From positions 238,364 to 302,363 of the forward strand of contig QAOA01007908.1 in assembly GCA_003255065.1 (NCBI GenBank): a stretch of DNA of 64,000 bases, written 5' to 3'. A program made the position numbers and the translations under genes. This document shows, in pieces, positions 36,901 through 46,000 of this stretch; position 1 is the stretch's first letter; the number at the start of each line of letters is the position of its first letter. The stretch is from Cercis canadensis (Eukaryota > Streptophyta > Magnoliopsida > Fabales > Fabaceae). Below the pieces are notes generated by a model that saw nothing but the letters and a program-made list of their open reading frames with translations, was not told the origin of the DNA and did not search any database.

Positions 36901-39141
36901 GTCTGGTAAGAAGGGGAGAGAAACCTTACCTTAGGATGATACTCTGAAACAATCATCATGGGTATATTTTGGGTAACAGCACCAACAAACTGCACCACAT
37001 TAGGATGCCGCACCTTTTCTAGTAAGGTAAGCTCATTTTTGAAAGCATTTCTGTGTGAATTATAGAAAATGTTAAATTTGATGCCAAGGCTATTTAATAA
37101 ATTACATAAAAAAAAAGCAATTTAGATTGTCTACTTGACCATATGATGCAGGAGCAATTAAAAAAAATTAATTAGAAGGGTTATTTTTGTAATTTTGCAA
37201 TATTTAATTATTTTCGCAGTTTTCTGGTCATGGTTTTTATTGGGGATCCAGATTATGTGTCTAGGCTTTTTTAAAGTCTTATCTTAAGGCCCATGCCTTC
37301 CTTATGGGCTTAGGAGTAGGAGGAGGTATCAGTGATCCTAATTCTAATCCTTGCAGGATAAGTAATTAGGTCTATTTAAGCTTTTATAATCCTTATTTTT
37401 AGACAGTCTATGAAGTTTTAATCTCAGTAGAATTTCTTCTACTTTTCCTAGTTGTTGAACTAGAAGCCTGACCTATTTGGCTGAAGAACCAGCCACCCTG
37501 GGCTGCGGTTTGGTTCTTGTTTTCTACCCGTTCTTCTCTCATATTTTCTCTGCTACTTGGTAAATTTTATTCTAGACTCTCTGCCCAACATCACCCATAA
37601 ATCAAGGTGAAAAGTGGAGAGTGGTATAGGAAGTGAGCCAAAAACTAAGCCAAGGATAAGCATCAAACATTCCAGTGGGGAGGCAAGAAGGACATACAGA
37701 TGTGCACACAAACATGTATAGGATTGCAGAGGCATATACATACATGCTATCAGGGTCTGAATAACTGTCCTTATCAAGTATCTTTACTGCAACCTTTGTG
37801 CCGTTCCATTTAGCTACTTGATATGTTCCCTGTAAGGAAAATGAAACATGAGCGGAAAACAATATAAGCAAGTAATATATTATGTATCATGGCTTCTATA
37901 GCAGTTCTTCTTCTGGATTTTAAACAGTTCTGAGAGTATTGGCAATTTTTACTCTACCAGAAATGAAACCAAAATTTTTAACCGTAAGTTGATAACACTG
38001 CACATGATAGATTAGGCACGGAATACCAATAATCACTTGAAAATAATTCAAACAACAAAAATTAACTAAACAAAAAGATTCGAGAAAAACAAAACAGTCC
38101 GATGGTTCTCAAACAGAAGTTAGTGTATCCGCTAACTGATTATGCCAAACCAAAAATCCAGTGCAAGGTAAACAGCCTATACTAACGAATTAATAATGCA
38201 TGGTACAGTACTAGAGCATGGAGAATCCTGACTATAATGAGATGCCGTGGCCCTTTTGGAAAGATATTTTATTTTATACGAAAAAGTGATAACTATTGAA
38301 ACGTGTGAATTGGCAAAAATGTACAAAGAGGAAAGGGAAAAAGAACCGTGCCTTTGAAATACCATCACTCTTGCGGACCTGGAGTTCTAATGGATTAAGT
38401 TCATATTCTGGAACTTCACGAGGATTTGCAACAGACATTGGAGTTTTCCTGGTTTTCTAACAACGTGAAAGATTAATAGATAAGTCTCCAATTTCAATAT
38501 ATATACATGTATCTATGAAGAATCATATGATACCGTACCGGCACTTTGGCTCCACGGGCCTTTAATATATTGTAAGCTTCTGTATTTCCATAGTATTTGG
38601 CGTCAGCAGCTGCCTGTCCATATAATAAGGTGGATAGTTGAACTCAAGTCTCCCAATAGAAAATTGAGAAGATGAAGAAAAGAAGTGGGATCATAAGAAT
38701 GAAAAAGGAGAAAAGTACCGTACTACCCCAACGATCACGAGCATCAATATTAGCCTTACGGCTGAGCAAGAGCTTTACAACATCGACATGTCCTTCACAG
38801 GCCGCGACATGCAACGCAGTGCGCCCATCTAAATCAATGCTATTCACATCAATCCCCTCATTTAGTAAATCCTCCACTCCCTTCACGTCTCCTCTGCACG
38901 CCATGAATAGCAACTGCATCGTGAAGTCGAGGTTCTCTGGCACTGTCAGCTCACTCTCATGGCTCGGACTGCGCCGAATGGGATCGAGTGAGGACTGCCG
39001 ACCGAAACTGAATCTGAGATTGTTCTTTCTCGGATCCAACGACGATTGCCGCGTGAACTGCCGGCTTAGATTCCTGCGAAGCGAGCCGGTAGAGAATTGG
39101 CGCGAGATGCCGCGCTTCAATTGTGCGGCAATGTTTTCCAT
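30958..39141 (-). CDS. Integrin-linked-kinase-like ankyrin/Raf-like protein kinase
   Basis: Minus-strand exons: 39141-38719, 38613-38534, 38448-38352, 37829-37744, 37050-36930, 36166-36087, 35866-35804, 35268-35147, 33247-33162, 32753-32629, 32546-32415 and 30964-30958 (only the tail of a split Trp, Lys, stop). In frame, 473 aa. Plant ILKs are Raf-like MAPKKK relatives in ion, immune and growth signalling. The start MENIAAQLKRGISRQFSTGS with two SSLDP repeats matches ILK1-type proteins. Ankyrin repeats span about 74-160 (GRTALHVAACEGHVDVVKLL). The kinase has VAVK (K216), but the catalytic loop is HCD (311-313) and the DFG site is GFG (331-333). APEVYKDEIFDRSVDAYSFG and RPTFSEAIVRLEKIV complete the fold. 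Arabidopsis ILK1 has similar changes yet was reported active with manganese, so loss of activity should not be assumed. Two introns (after 38352 and 36087) use GC donors. Introns hold a solo LTR, MITEs and an LTR remnant. Confidence 0.94.
31180..31612. mobile_element. MITE-like element in ILK intron 11
   Basis: The left end GGCATATTTGGTTAAGCTTC and the right end, reverse-complemented, TGCATGTTTGGATTAACTG are imperfect inverted copies. The interior is AT-rich without coding. No clear target duplication is visible, so class and limits are tentative. Confidence 0.4.
31649..31705. repeat. 16-bp direct repeat around a 25-bp T-rich insert
   Basis: CCAGACCATTGGATTT is repeated at 31649-31664 and 31690-31705 with a T-rich 25-bp insert (31665-31689) ending TATGTGATC. 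It looks like a very short minus-orientation retroposon stub in ILK intron 11. Confidence 0.7.
34820..35062. mobile_element. LTR-retrotransposon-like remnant in ILK intron 8
   Basis: TGTTAGATATAAAATCATTC occurs twice (about 34829 and 34995). The first copy is followed by a TGGTATCAGAGC word like a tRNA-Met primer site and the second by a GGGTCTTCACCTAACAACTT stretch. This arrangement recalls Copia-type LTR edges. It is a fossil fragment with no coding parts; the family is tentative. Confidence 0.4.
35329..35744. mobile_element. PIF/Harbinger-like MITE in ILK intron 7
   Basis: The left end TGCTATGTTTGGATGG and the right end TCTCAAACATAGCT are inverted (GCTATGTTTG) and flanked by TAA on both sides (35326-35328 and 35745-35747), as expected for the 3-bp TTA/TAA duplications of PIF/Harbinger. 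The 416-bp interior is purine-rich on the left and pyrimidine-rich on the right, suggesting a hairpin. Confidence 0.6.
36841..36884. repeat. Compound (TC)n-(AC)n microsatellite
   Basis: Alternating TC repeats run directly into AC repeats in ILK intron 5. Shorter microsatellites occur at about 23167 (GA), 59465 (GA) and 63108 (AT). Confidence 0.9.
37144..37593 (+). mobile_element. Solo LTR-like fossil, copy 1 (ILK intron 4)
   Basis: A 450-bp unit begins TGATGCAGGAGC and ends GCCCAACATCA, i.e. TG...CA with inverted TGATG/CATCA termini. CCATA lies immediately outside on the left (37139-37143) and one base outside on the right (37595-37599), matching a 5-bp integration duplication. A second copy in the opposite orientation is at 48606-49025. 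No internal region accompanies it, so it is best read as a solo LTR of an unidentified LTR element, antisense to its host gene. Confidence 0.65.
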
Positions 39142-39595
39142 TATTCCCGTTTGACACTCGATCTGGATCGAGCTCTCTATTAATATTAAGAGGTGCAAGG
39201 GGAAATCTACATATCAATAATGAGCTTAAGCTCCAACTTTGTTTTTTGGTTGGGTGTGCTGGCTGTTTTCCCAAATATAATTCGGATCGAGAGCTTGGGT
39301 GAGGGAAAAAGCTCCCGATGCCGAGCTCTGCTCTGTGACTACGACAGGGACGAAGACAGAAATTGAGAGAATTTGATTAAGGTGGATGAAATCGGAGGTC
39401 TGATTCAGATCGAAAGGACTTGAAGAGGGAGAAAGACGAGAGCCATATGTGTTCAGAGACGTCCGACCCGAGCGAAACGCATGGACAGAGAGAGAGATAG
39501 AGAGAGGGGGAGTGTTTTTCTCTTTGAAACACCTTTCCAAGCCTTTTATTTCCACACACTTCCGCGAAAAAGCCGTTAACAATTATTATTCCAAT
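39142..39595 (-). promoter_or_regulatory. ILK 5' UTR and proximal promoter
   Basis: The minus-strand leader is purine/pyrimidine-biased, with a GA/CT repeat block at about 39488-39510 that often marks plant 5' UTRs and core promoters. The fold-back transposon begins directly upstream at 39596, so the promoter of this gene must lie in a short native stretch, within the element, or beyond it. Confidence 0.45.
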
Positions 39596-40264
39596 CAATG
39601 AACAAAATTTTGTTTTGGAATACCGTTTCAATCACTTAATAAATGAAAAAGTTTCGGAAGCGTTTTAAAAAATTTGTGAAAATATAAGATTTTTAAAAAA
39701 TATATTTTAAATAAATTTAAGTAATGAATTTTTTTTCAATTTTAAAAGATTCTAATATAATAATAATAGTAAATATATATAAAATTAAATAGTATAATAT
39801 TAAATACCTACATTTTTAATAAAATAAAATTAATATAATCAATGCTCATAAATTTTGACAATATTTGACATACATAAAATTTTATGTAAAATTATATATT
39901 ATACTTTAAAATTAAAAATAATTCTATGTATAAGATTAAAAAAAAATATATCTCAATTAAACTCTAGCTCGATAATTTCATAAATCACCACTAAAAAGTA
40001 AAATATTTACATAATAATAATAATAATAATAAACCAAAAATATTTGAAACTATTTCTTTACTCTTTAGTTTAGTTTTAAGAAATTCTAACATAATAATAA
40101 TTATAAAATATAAAATATTAGATAATGTAATATTAAATAATTATATTTTATCAATAATTGATAATAAAATAATTCAAATAATTAAAAGTCCAAAAAAAAA
40201 ACTAATGATTCTCCCTCGTTTGCTTTTGTCTTCCAGAACTCCATTTATCATTGACTAATTTCTA

Positions 40265-40620
40265 AATGCTAAGGGAGACTAGGAAACAGATCACAGTTGG
40301 GGCGTCGGGGAGAGGAAGGACCTAAGCGAAGCTGACCGAGGGAATCAGAAATTGAAGAGGAAGACCAGCAGCTTAAAGGGTAACAGCAGCAATGATCACA
40401 AAATCGAGCCCTTTGGTTGGGGAATTCGAGATGGGTGAGTCTTCAATGGTGAAGTTGTGTAAGTGGTGGAATTGGGCAGACCCAGAACGTCAGAGACGGT
40501 CACCGTTCTCCGGCGACGGCGACGCCGATCTTGTGTGTGAGCCAATAACCATTTGGCATAGACGTGTGGAAGAAGCACGAAAAGGATGACCATAAGGAGA
40601 AAAATGATAGCTACAAGCAA
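40265..40620 (-). pseudogene. Captured fragment resembling an ATL-type RING-H2 gene (left arm)
   Basis: The minus strand reads a start-like Met, a hydrophobic segment (LVAIIFLLMVILFVLL), then HVYAKWLLAH, an Arg-rich stretch, and VLGLPNSTTYTTSPLKT. In a shifted frame it continues as GLDFVIIAAV. A membrane helix followed by a (H)xYA(K/R)W motif, a basic patch and a GLD motif is the layout of ATL-type ubiquitin ligases. The RING-H2 cysteines are absent. The order and motifs support capture of a host gene 5' part; the family call is from memory. Confidence 0.5.
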
Positions 40621-40794
40621 GTAAGATACTAAATTTCGTGTTGTTTTGCACGAAACGATCGAAATATTTCAATTTCGTAAGCCAACGACACGAAATGCAT
40701 ATACAACATTGAAAATTCCTTTGTTTCGATGGAAACGTATGATTTCGATGGATTTTGAATGAAACCTTGAAATCCAAAGGCACAGGCACAAGCA

Positions 40795-41045
40795 CAAGCT
40801 CTGCGTCGTTGTCACCGGAAAAAGGTGACCGTCTTCGACGTTCTTGGTCTACCCAATTCCACCACTTCCACAACTTCACCATTGAAGACTCACCCATCTC
40901 GAATTCCTCAGCCAAAGGGCTCGATTTTGTGATCATTGCTGTTGGTATTGCTCTTCAGTTTCTAATTCCCCTGGTCAGCTTCGCTCAGGTCCTTCATCTC
41001 CCCGAAGCCCCAATTGTGCTTTGTTTCCTGGTCTCCCTTAGCATT
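40795..41045 (+). pseudogene. Second, inverted copy of the captured fragment (right arm)
   Basis: The plus strand carries VTVFDVLGLPNSTTSTTSPL and, in a shifted frame, AKGLDFVIIAVGIALQFLI, the inverted partner of the left-arm fragment. The membrane-helix part present in the left arm is missing here, replaced by the inner copy of the terminal block. Longer frames on either strand are by-products of the inverted repeat. Confidence 0.5.
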
Positions 41046-42590
41046 TAGAAATTAGTCAATGATAAATGGGGTTCTGGAAGACAATAGCAACCAAGGGAGA
41101 ATCATTCTTTTTTTTTTGGGACTTTTAATTATTTGAATTATTTTATTATCAATTATTGATAAAATATAATTATTTAATATTACATTATCTATTTTTTATA
41201 TTTTATAATTATTATTATGTTAGAATTTCTTAAAACTAAACTAAAGAGTAAAGAAATAGTTTTAAATATTTTTGGTCTATTATTATTATGAAATATTTTA
41301 CTTTTTAGTGGTGATTTATGAAGTTATTGAGCTAGAGTTTAATTGAGATATATATATTTTTTAATCTTATAGATAGAATTCTTTTTAATCTTAAAATATA
41401 ATATGTAGTTTTGCATAAAATTTTATGTATGTCAAATATTGTCAAAATTTATGAGCATTGATTATATCAATTTTATTTTATTAAAAATGTAGGTATTCAA
41501 TATAATATTATTTAGTTTTATATATTTTTACCATTATTATTATATTAGAATCTTTTAAAATTGAAAAAAAAATTCATTACTTAAATTTATTTAAAATGTT
41601 TCTTTAAAAATCTTCTATTTCCACGAAATTTTTGAAACATTTTTGTTTTTTAAGTGACCGAAATGGTACTCCGAAATGAAAATTTGTTCCTTGAAAGCTA
41701 GATACAAAATTTCGTTCGAAACAATCTTTGGATTTCAAGGTTTCGTTCAAAATCCATCGAAATCATACGTTTCCATCAAAACAAAGGAATTTCCAATGTT
41801 GTATATGCATTTCGTGTCGTTGGCTTACGAAACTGAAATATTTCGTTTCGTGCAAAACAACACGAAATTTAGTACCTTGATTCCAATAATAATGCATATC
41901 GTCTCGGCGTGTGAAAGGCGGCAAGGCAATGCTTATGTTGTGTTTGGATAGATATTTTTTAAATTTAGATAAATTTAAAATGTAATTGAAATGTTATATT
42001 TTGAATTTTTGAAATATTTTAATTATATTTATTTTATTATAAAAATAGAAATTTAGCTAAAAAAAAAAAAAATTGAGTCAACTCGTTATAAAATCACATA
42101 AATAACTTACATTATGACTTAATATTAGCAAACTCAATGAATTAACTGGTTATAAACTCATTGAATTAATTCACTACCATTCTTGTTTGAAAATTATTAT
42201 TTACTTGATTCTCTTTATTTATTTCTTGAGATTCTAGTAGTTGACAAAGAATTGGTTTTATTTTAAAATGAGTTGAGCTTTAAGTTCCATAAAAAAAATT
42301 ATCATTTTTCTGTGTGTTTGGTGAAAGGAAGAATAAAACTAAAAAGTTGTTTGCATCAAAGTGCTGGTAGGTTATAGTGCTAGATAGAGGAGTGTTAGTA
42401 TGATAAAAAAAAAAAAAAAAAAAAGAGATATGGAAAGAGATTAGGGAAAAAGGAGAATGATAGACTCATATAATAAATTTAAAATATATTGTATTAAGAC
42501 TTTAAAAATCACCAAAAAATATATTAAAATTTTGAAAATATTTTTAAAAAATTATACAAACAAAATAATTTAAAATTAATATTTCAAATA

Positions 42591-42635
42591 CAATCACAAA
42601 ATATACTTTTTTTGGTTAAACAATCACAAAATATA
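42591..42635 (-). mobile_element. 15-bp LINE stub with 15-bp target duplication
   Basis: CAATCACAAAATATA is duplicated at 42591-42605 and 42621-42635 around CTTTTTTTGGTTAAA. The insert equals the extreme 3' terminus of the stub at 2991-3110 (T-run plus GGTTAAA), so it is best explained as the same LINE-type family truncated almost to nothing. Confidence 0.7.
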
Positions 42636-42729
42636 TTACACTTTATAAATACCACCCTTAATCTTTTTCTTTCTTTATGGCCTCACGGACGGGGCTACTG
42701 TTTTTTTTTTTTTTTTTTTTTTTTTTTTT

Positions 42730-42730
42730 N
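42730..42730. other. Single N within a T-run (assembly join)
   Basis: An undetermined base interrupts a T-run of about 45 bp upstream of the ALS gene. Homopolymer length and contiguity here are unreliable. Confidence 0.7.
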
Positions 42731-43039
42731 TTTTTTTTTTTGTTTTTTGTTTTTTGAAGTCTCACCCTCCTTTTAAATTCTTATCCGTTTTTATGAATTT
42801 CATATTGGGTCTAAGGGTGGACATAGGCAAGGCAGTTGGGGTAACATAGAATTTATAATAATATTTTTGAGGATACTGAGATGTCAAATAAAAGGGGTAT
42901 CGGATGTAGTTTATCCAAATCTGAAGGACGAAAAAAAAAATACGTCTATGAAATATGAAGTGCGAGCAGAAGTAGAAGTTTAACAGTGGCCAGCATTTTC
43001 ACTTGTTTGGCGGCCTCAGAATCAGATAAATCATCTATC

Positions 43040-46000
43040 ATGGCGGCCAGTTTAGGTCACCCTAAACAAATTCAAATCTTGAAATCTCATAGGTTTTCAA
43101 AAGGAAAAACAGTCGGACTTACACCAAAATCTTGTGCTTTTATTTCGAAAGCTTGCAAGCTCAACCCTAAGAAACTGGTGGTCTCGGCCACGAGTACTGA
43201 CGAGAAAGTTAGTGACAATACATTTTCCCCCAATGGCCCTGCTTCTTCCTCCACCCGATCAAAGTATGTGCATCATTTGTTGGTTTCCTCCGTTTTCCCT
43301 TTGATTTTCGTTGGTTACTTTTGCATTAGCTTATGCTCTATTCTTTTACTCTGAAAATATATGCCTTTGATATAGACGTAAATTCACTTTCAATCATGAT
43401 TGATGGTAGCTTGTTCCGATTGGTAGTTAACCATTTTACAGGAGTCATATTAGTAGTTTAGAAACATCAAACTTGTTTGCCACAATCCACTTTGGAGTCT
43501 AACTAGGTTAGGAAGCTTGGGAAAAGGATATGAAGGAGAAGTAACATATGATTATTATAATGTTATCTTCTATAGACAGGGAAGTATGCAAAATTATTAT
43601 AATTTTATGACTTAGGAATTATCTTTTTAAGCTTTTTTCCCTGATAATTCAATGATGCAATTTAGATTCGATTATCCCAGGTGTAGTATGCCTTTTATAT
43701 TGTATAATTCAAAGTCTTCATGTATACTATGATTATTACTGATAAATATTATTCTATAAATATTGTGATTTTACATGCTTACTCGATTTATTCTGCTGCC
43801 ATTTTATATTAATCCAGGGTTAGGCGACACACAATTTCAGTTTTTGTTGGTGATGAAAGTGGAATGATAAATCGGATTGCAGGGGTTTTTGCAAGAAGGG
43901 GATATAATATTGAGTCCCTTGCTGTTGGTCTGAACAAGGACAGGGCACTCTTTACCATAGTTGTATCTGGAACTGAAAGGGTGCTACAGCAAGTTGTAGA
44001 ACAGCTTCACAAGCTTGTGAACGTTCTAAAGGTTGTAATCCACCTCTTGCTTCTATATTGGTTCATATTTTGTGAGGCATCATATCTGCAACTGAACATT
44101 TGTCCCTTGCTTTTCTTGATGGGAATCTCTAACTGCTTTGCGCTCATGTCATGTAATGACCAGGTAGAAGATCTTTCAAATGAACCCCAGGTAGAACGTG
44201 AACTAATGCTCATAAAAGTTCATGCTGATCCAAAACACCATGCCGAGGTAGATGCTTGGTGATTTGTGGGTGTTATGTGCATATGTGTATTGTCTATGTT
44301 TGTATGTCAATCCTTTTGCATGTTTTCTTGACGGTGTGCAACTGTGGTTTAGTTGCTTCTTTGTTCCTCTATACTAATTCTGTGAAATTCTCAGATTAAG
44401 TGGCTGGTGGACATCTTCAGAGCTAAAATTGTGGATATCTCAGAACATTCAGTGACAATAGAGGTTGTTAATGAGCACATTTGGATATATTTTATCTTTA
44501 AATCACCTTGTTCTTACACACGATTTTCTACACATTTGCAATCTATAAAAGCAATTTGAAGTTGAAGGATTTATTCTTAGAATTCTTATTTTTTCATGTG
44601 ATTGCCTTGATTTGTGAAATTGTCTTGTTCTTTTACCCATTTATCCGTACATCACAGAAAACTGATATTTGGCTTGCTAAACCTTTTTGGGTTCTGCTAT
44701 CTGCAATGTTCTTGTTAGGTATGCTAGGATCAAGGTTGATAGTGTTAGTGGATTGAGTTCATAAGGTCTTTATAAACCTTTCTTTCTGTCTCACCTTACA
44801 ATAACATAAGTTCAATTTACTTCTCCATAGAAATATTGGCATCAGCCTCCTACATATGTTACAACATGACACAATTAAAGCCGTAGATGTAATATTCTGA
44901 ATAGCAGTGGTATAAGATACATATGAGTTTTATCTTTCTCTTCTTATTCTCAATCCATGTTTGGGTATGTTGAAGTCTCATCAATGAGCATAGTCTTCTC
45001 AAAGCTGAATTATGGGTAGGAACACAGGGCACAAATATTTGAAAATGTCAGTGGGTTGAACATATGCTAGCTGTGTCATTGCAGAGGATCGTTTAACTGA
45101 AATTGGATAGAAGGTGGTAGCAAATGGAACTCATTCTATGCCCACCTTCATGGTTCTTGTAGCCTGCCCTTTGTCTTTTGTCTTGAGGTGAGGAGTGTTA
45201 ATTGGCTGTGGGCTTCACAATGATATGTAAAAGGAAATCAAAACAGGAAATTATTAGATTATGGGATGTGTAAATTGCACTCCAACTGTGTCAGGCAATG
45301 CTGGTGGTCAGCTCATCTTGGGAATACCCTAGCTATGTTGATGTAATCTTCTTGTCATTCAATAGGTAAAAATACCAGTCAGGGTATGGAAATCATGATT
45401 GTATTGTTGCTGTTATGACTGTTTTCTATTTTTTTAAGTGATGTAACTGGTTTTCTACATGATTAGCGATTTCATATTTATTTAATTAATAGATTCCAAT
45501 TTAATTCCTGACAGTCTATGTCTTTTCTAGACAAATATCAGGAATAAATAGCATAAATGAGCTGGGTAGATTTTTTCTCCCTTATGTACTGAAATGTTTT
45601 TGTGTCATTTTCCCTTGTTATCTAACATTTTTCTATCAATATCGTCTTCGTTATTATTTTCAATTTATCTTCTGCTGTTCTCAGTGATGCCATCGATGTC
45701 ATCATTACAGATAAGATATTCTGCCAATATTGCAGGGGACTGGTGATCCAGGGAAGATGGTTGCCCTTCAGAGAAATTTAAGCAAATTTGGAATTAAAGA
45801 AATAGCCAGAACTGGAAAGGTTGGTACTCTCACTTGAGTGCCTGATAAATTTCTTGGTTGTTATCTTCTATCCAAATTTCTTCTGTTTTTTTTTGTTCTT
45901 TTGCCCCGGAAAAAAAAAAAATCTTGGTTATTATCTTTTTGATCCTTTTCATGCAGTATATTTATAAATTGTTAAAAATGTACCATCCCCTTAATGTCTG

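Larger units (their letters stand above)
39596..41879. mobile_element. Composite fold-back hAT-type element with captured gene fragments
   Basis: The 2284-bp element is bounded by ATTCCAAT at 39588-39595 and 41880-41887, an 8-bp hAT-type duplication. The termini are imperfectly inverted: left CAATGAACAAAATTTTG, right reverse-complemented CAAGGTACTAAATTTCG. Positions about 39607-40530 and 40800-41690 are long inverted arms, by eye about 90% alike. The terminal block 41698-41879 also has an inverted partner near the centre (about 40617-40790) sharing CGACACGAAATGCATATAC, so the structure is more than a simple hairpin. GC-richer parts of both arms carry matching gene-like sequence (see 40265-40620). 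No transposase was found. Confidence 0.75.
41888..43039. other. ALS upstream region with an A/T-run and an N
   Basis: AT-rich DNA holding an A-run (about 42405), the small repeat-flanked insert at 42591-42635, and a T-run of about 45 bp (42700-42750) interrupted by a single N at 42730. Presumed promoter and 5' UTR of the acetolactate synthase subunit occupy the last few hundred bases. Confidence 0.5.

Noticed and set aside
40490-40936. 148-codon minus frame spanning the centre of the fold-back element
   Set aside because: It crosses from one inverted arm through the central block; the frame is a by-product of the repeat and not a protein gene.
42986-43039. Upstream in-frame GTG start for the ALS subunit
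   Set aside because: Eukaryotic initiation at GTG is unlikely; the ATG at 43040 gives a normal transit peptide.
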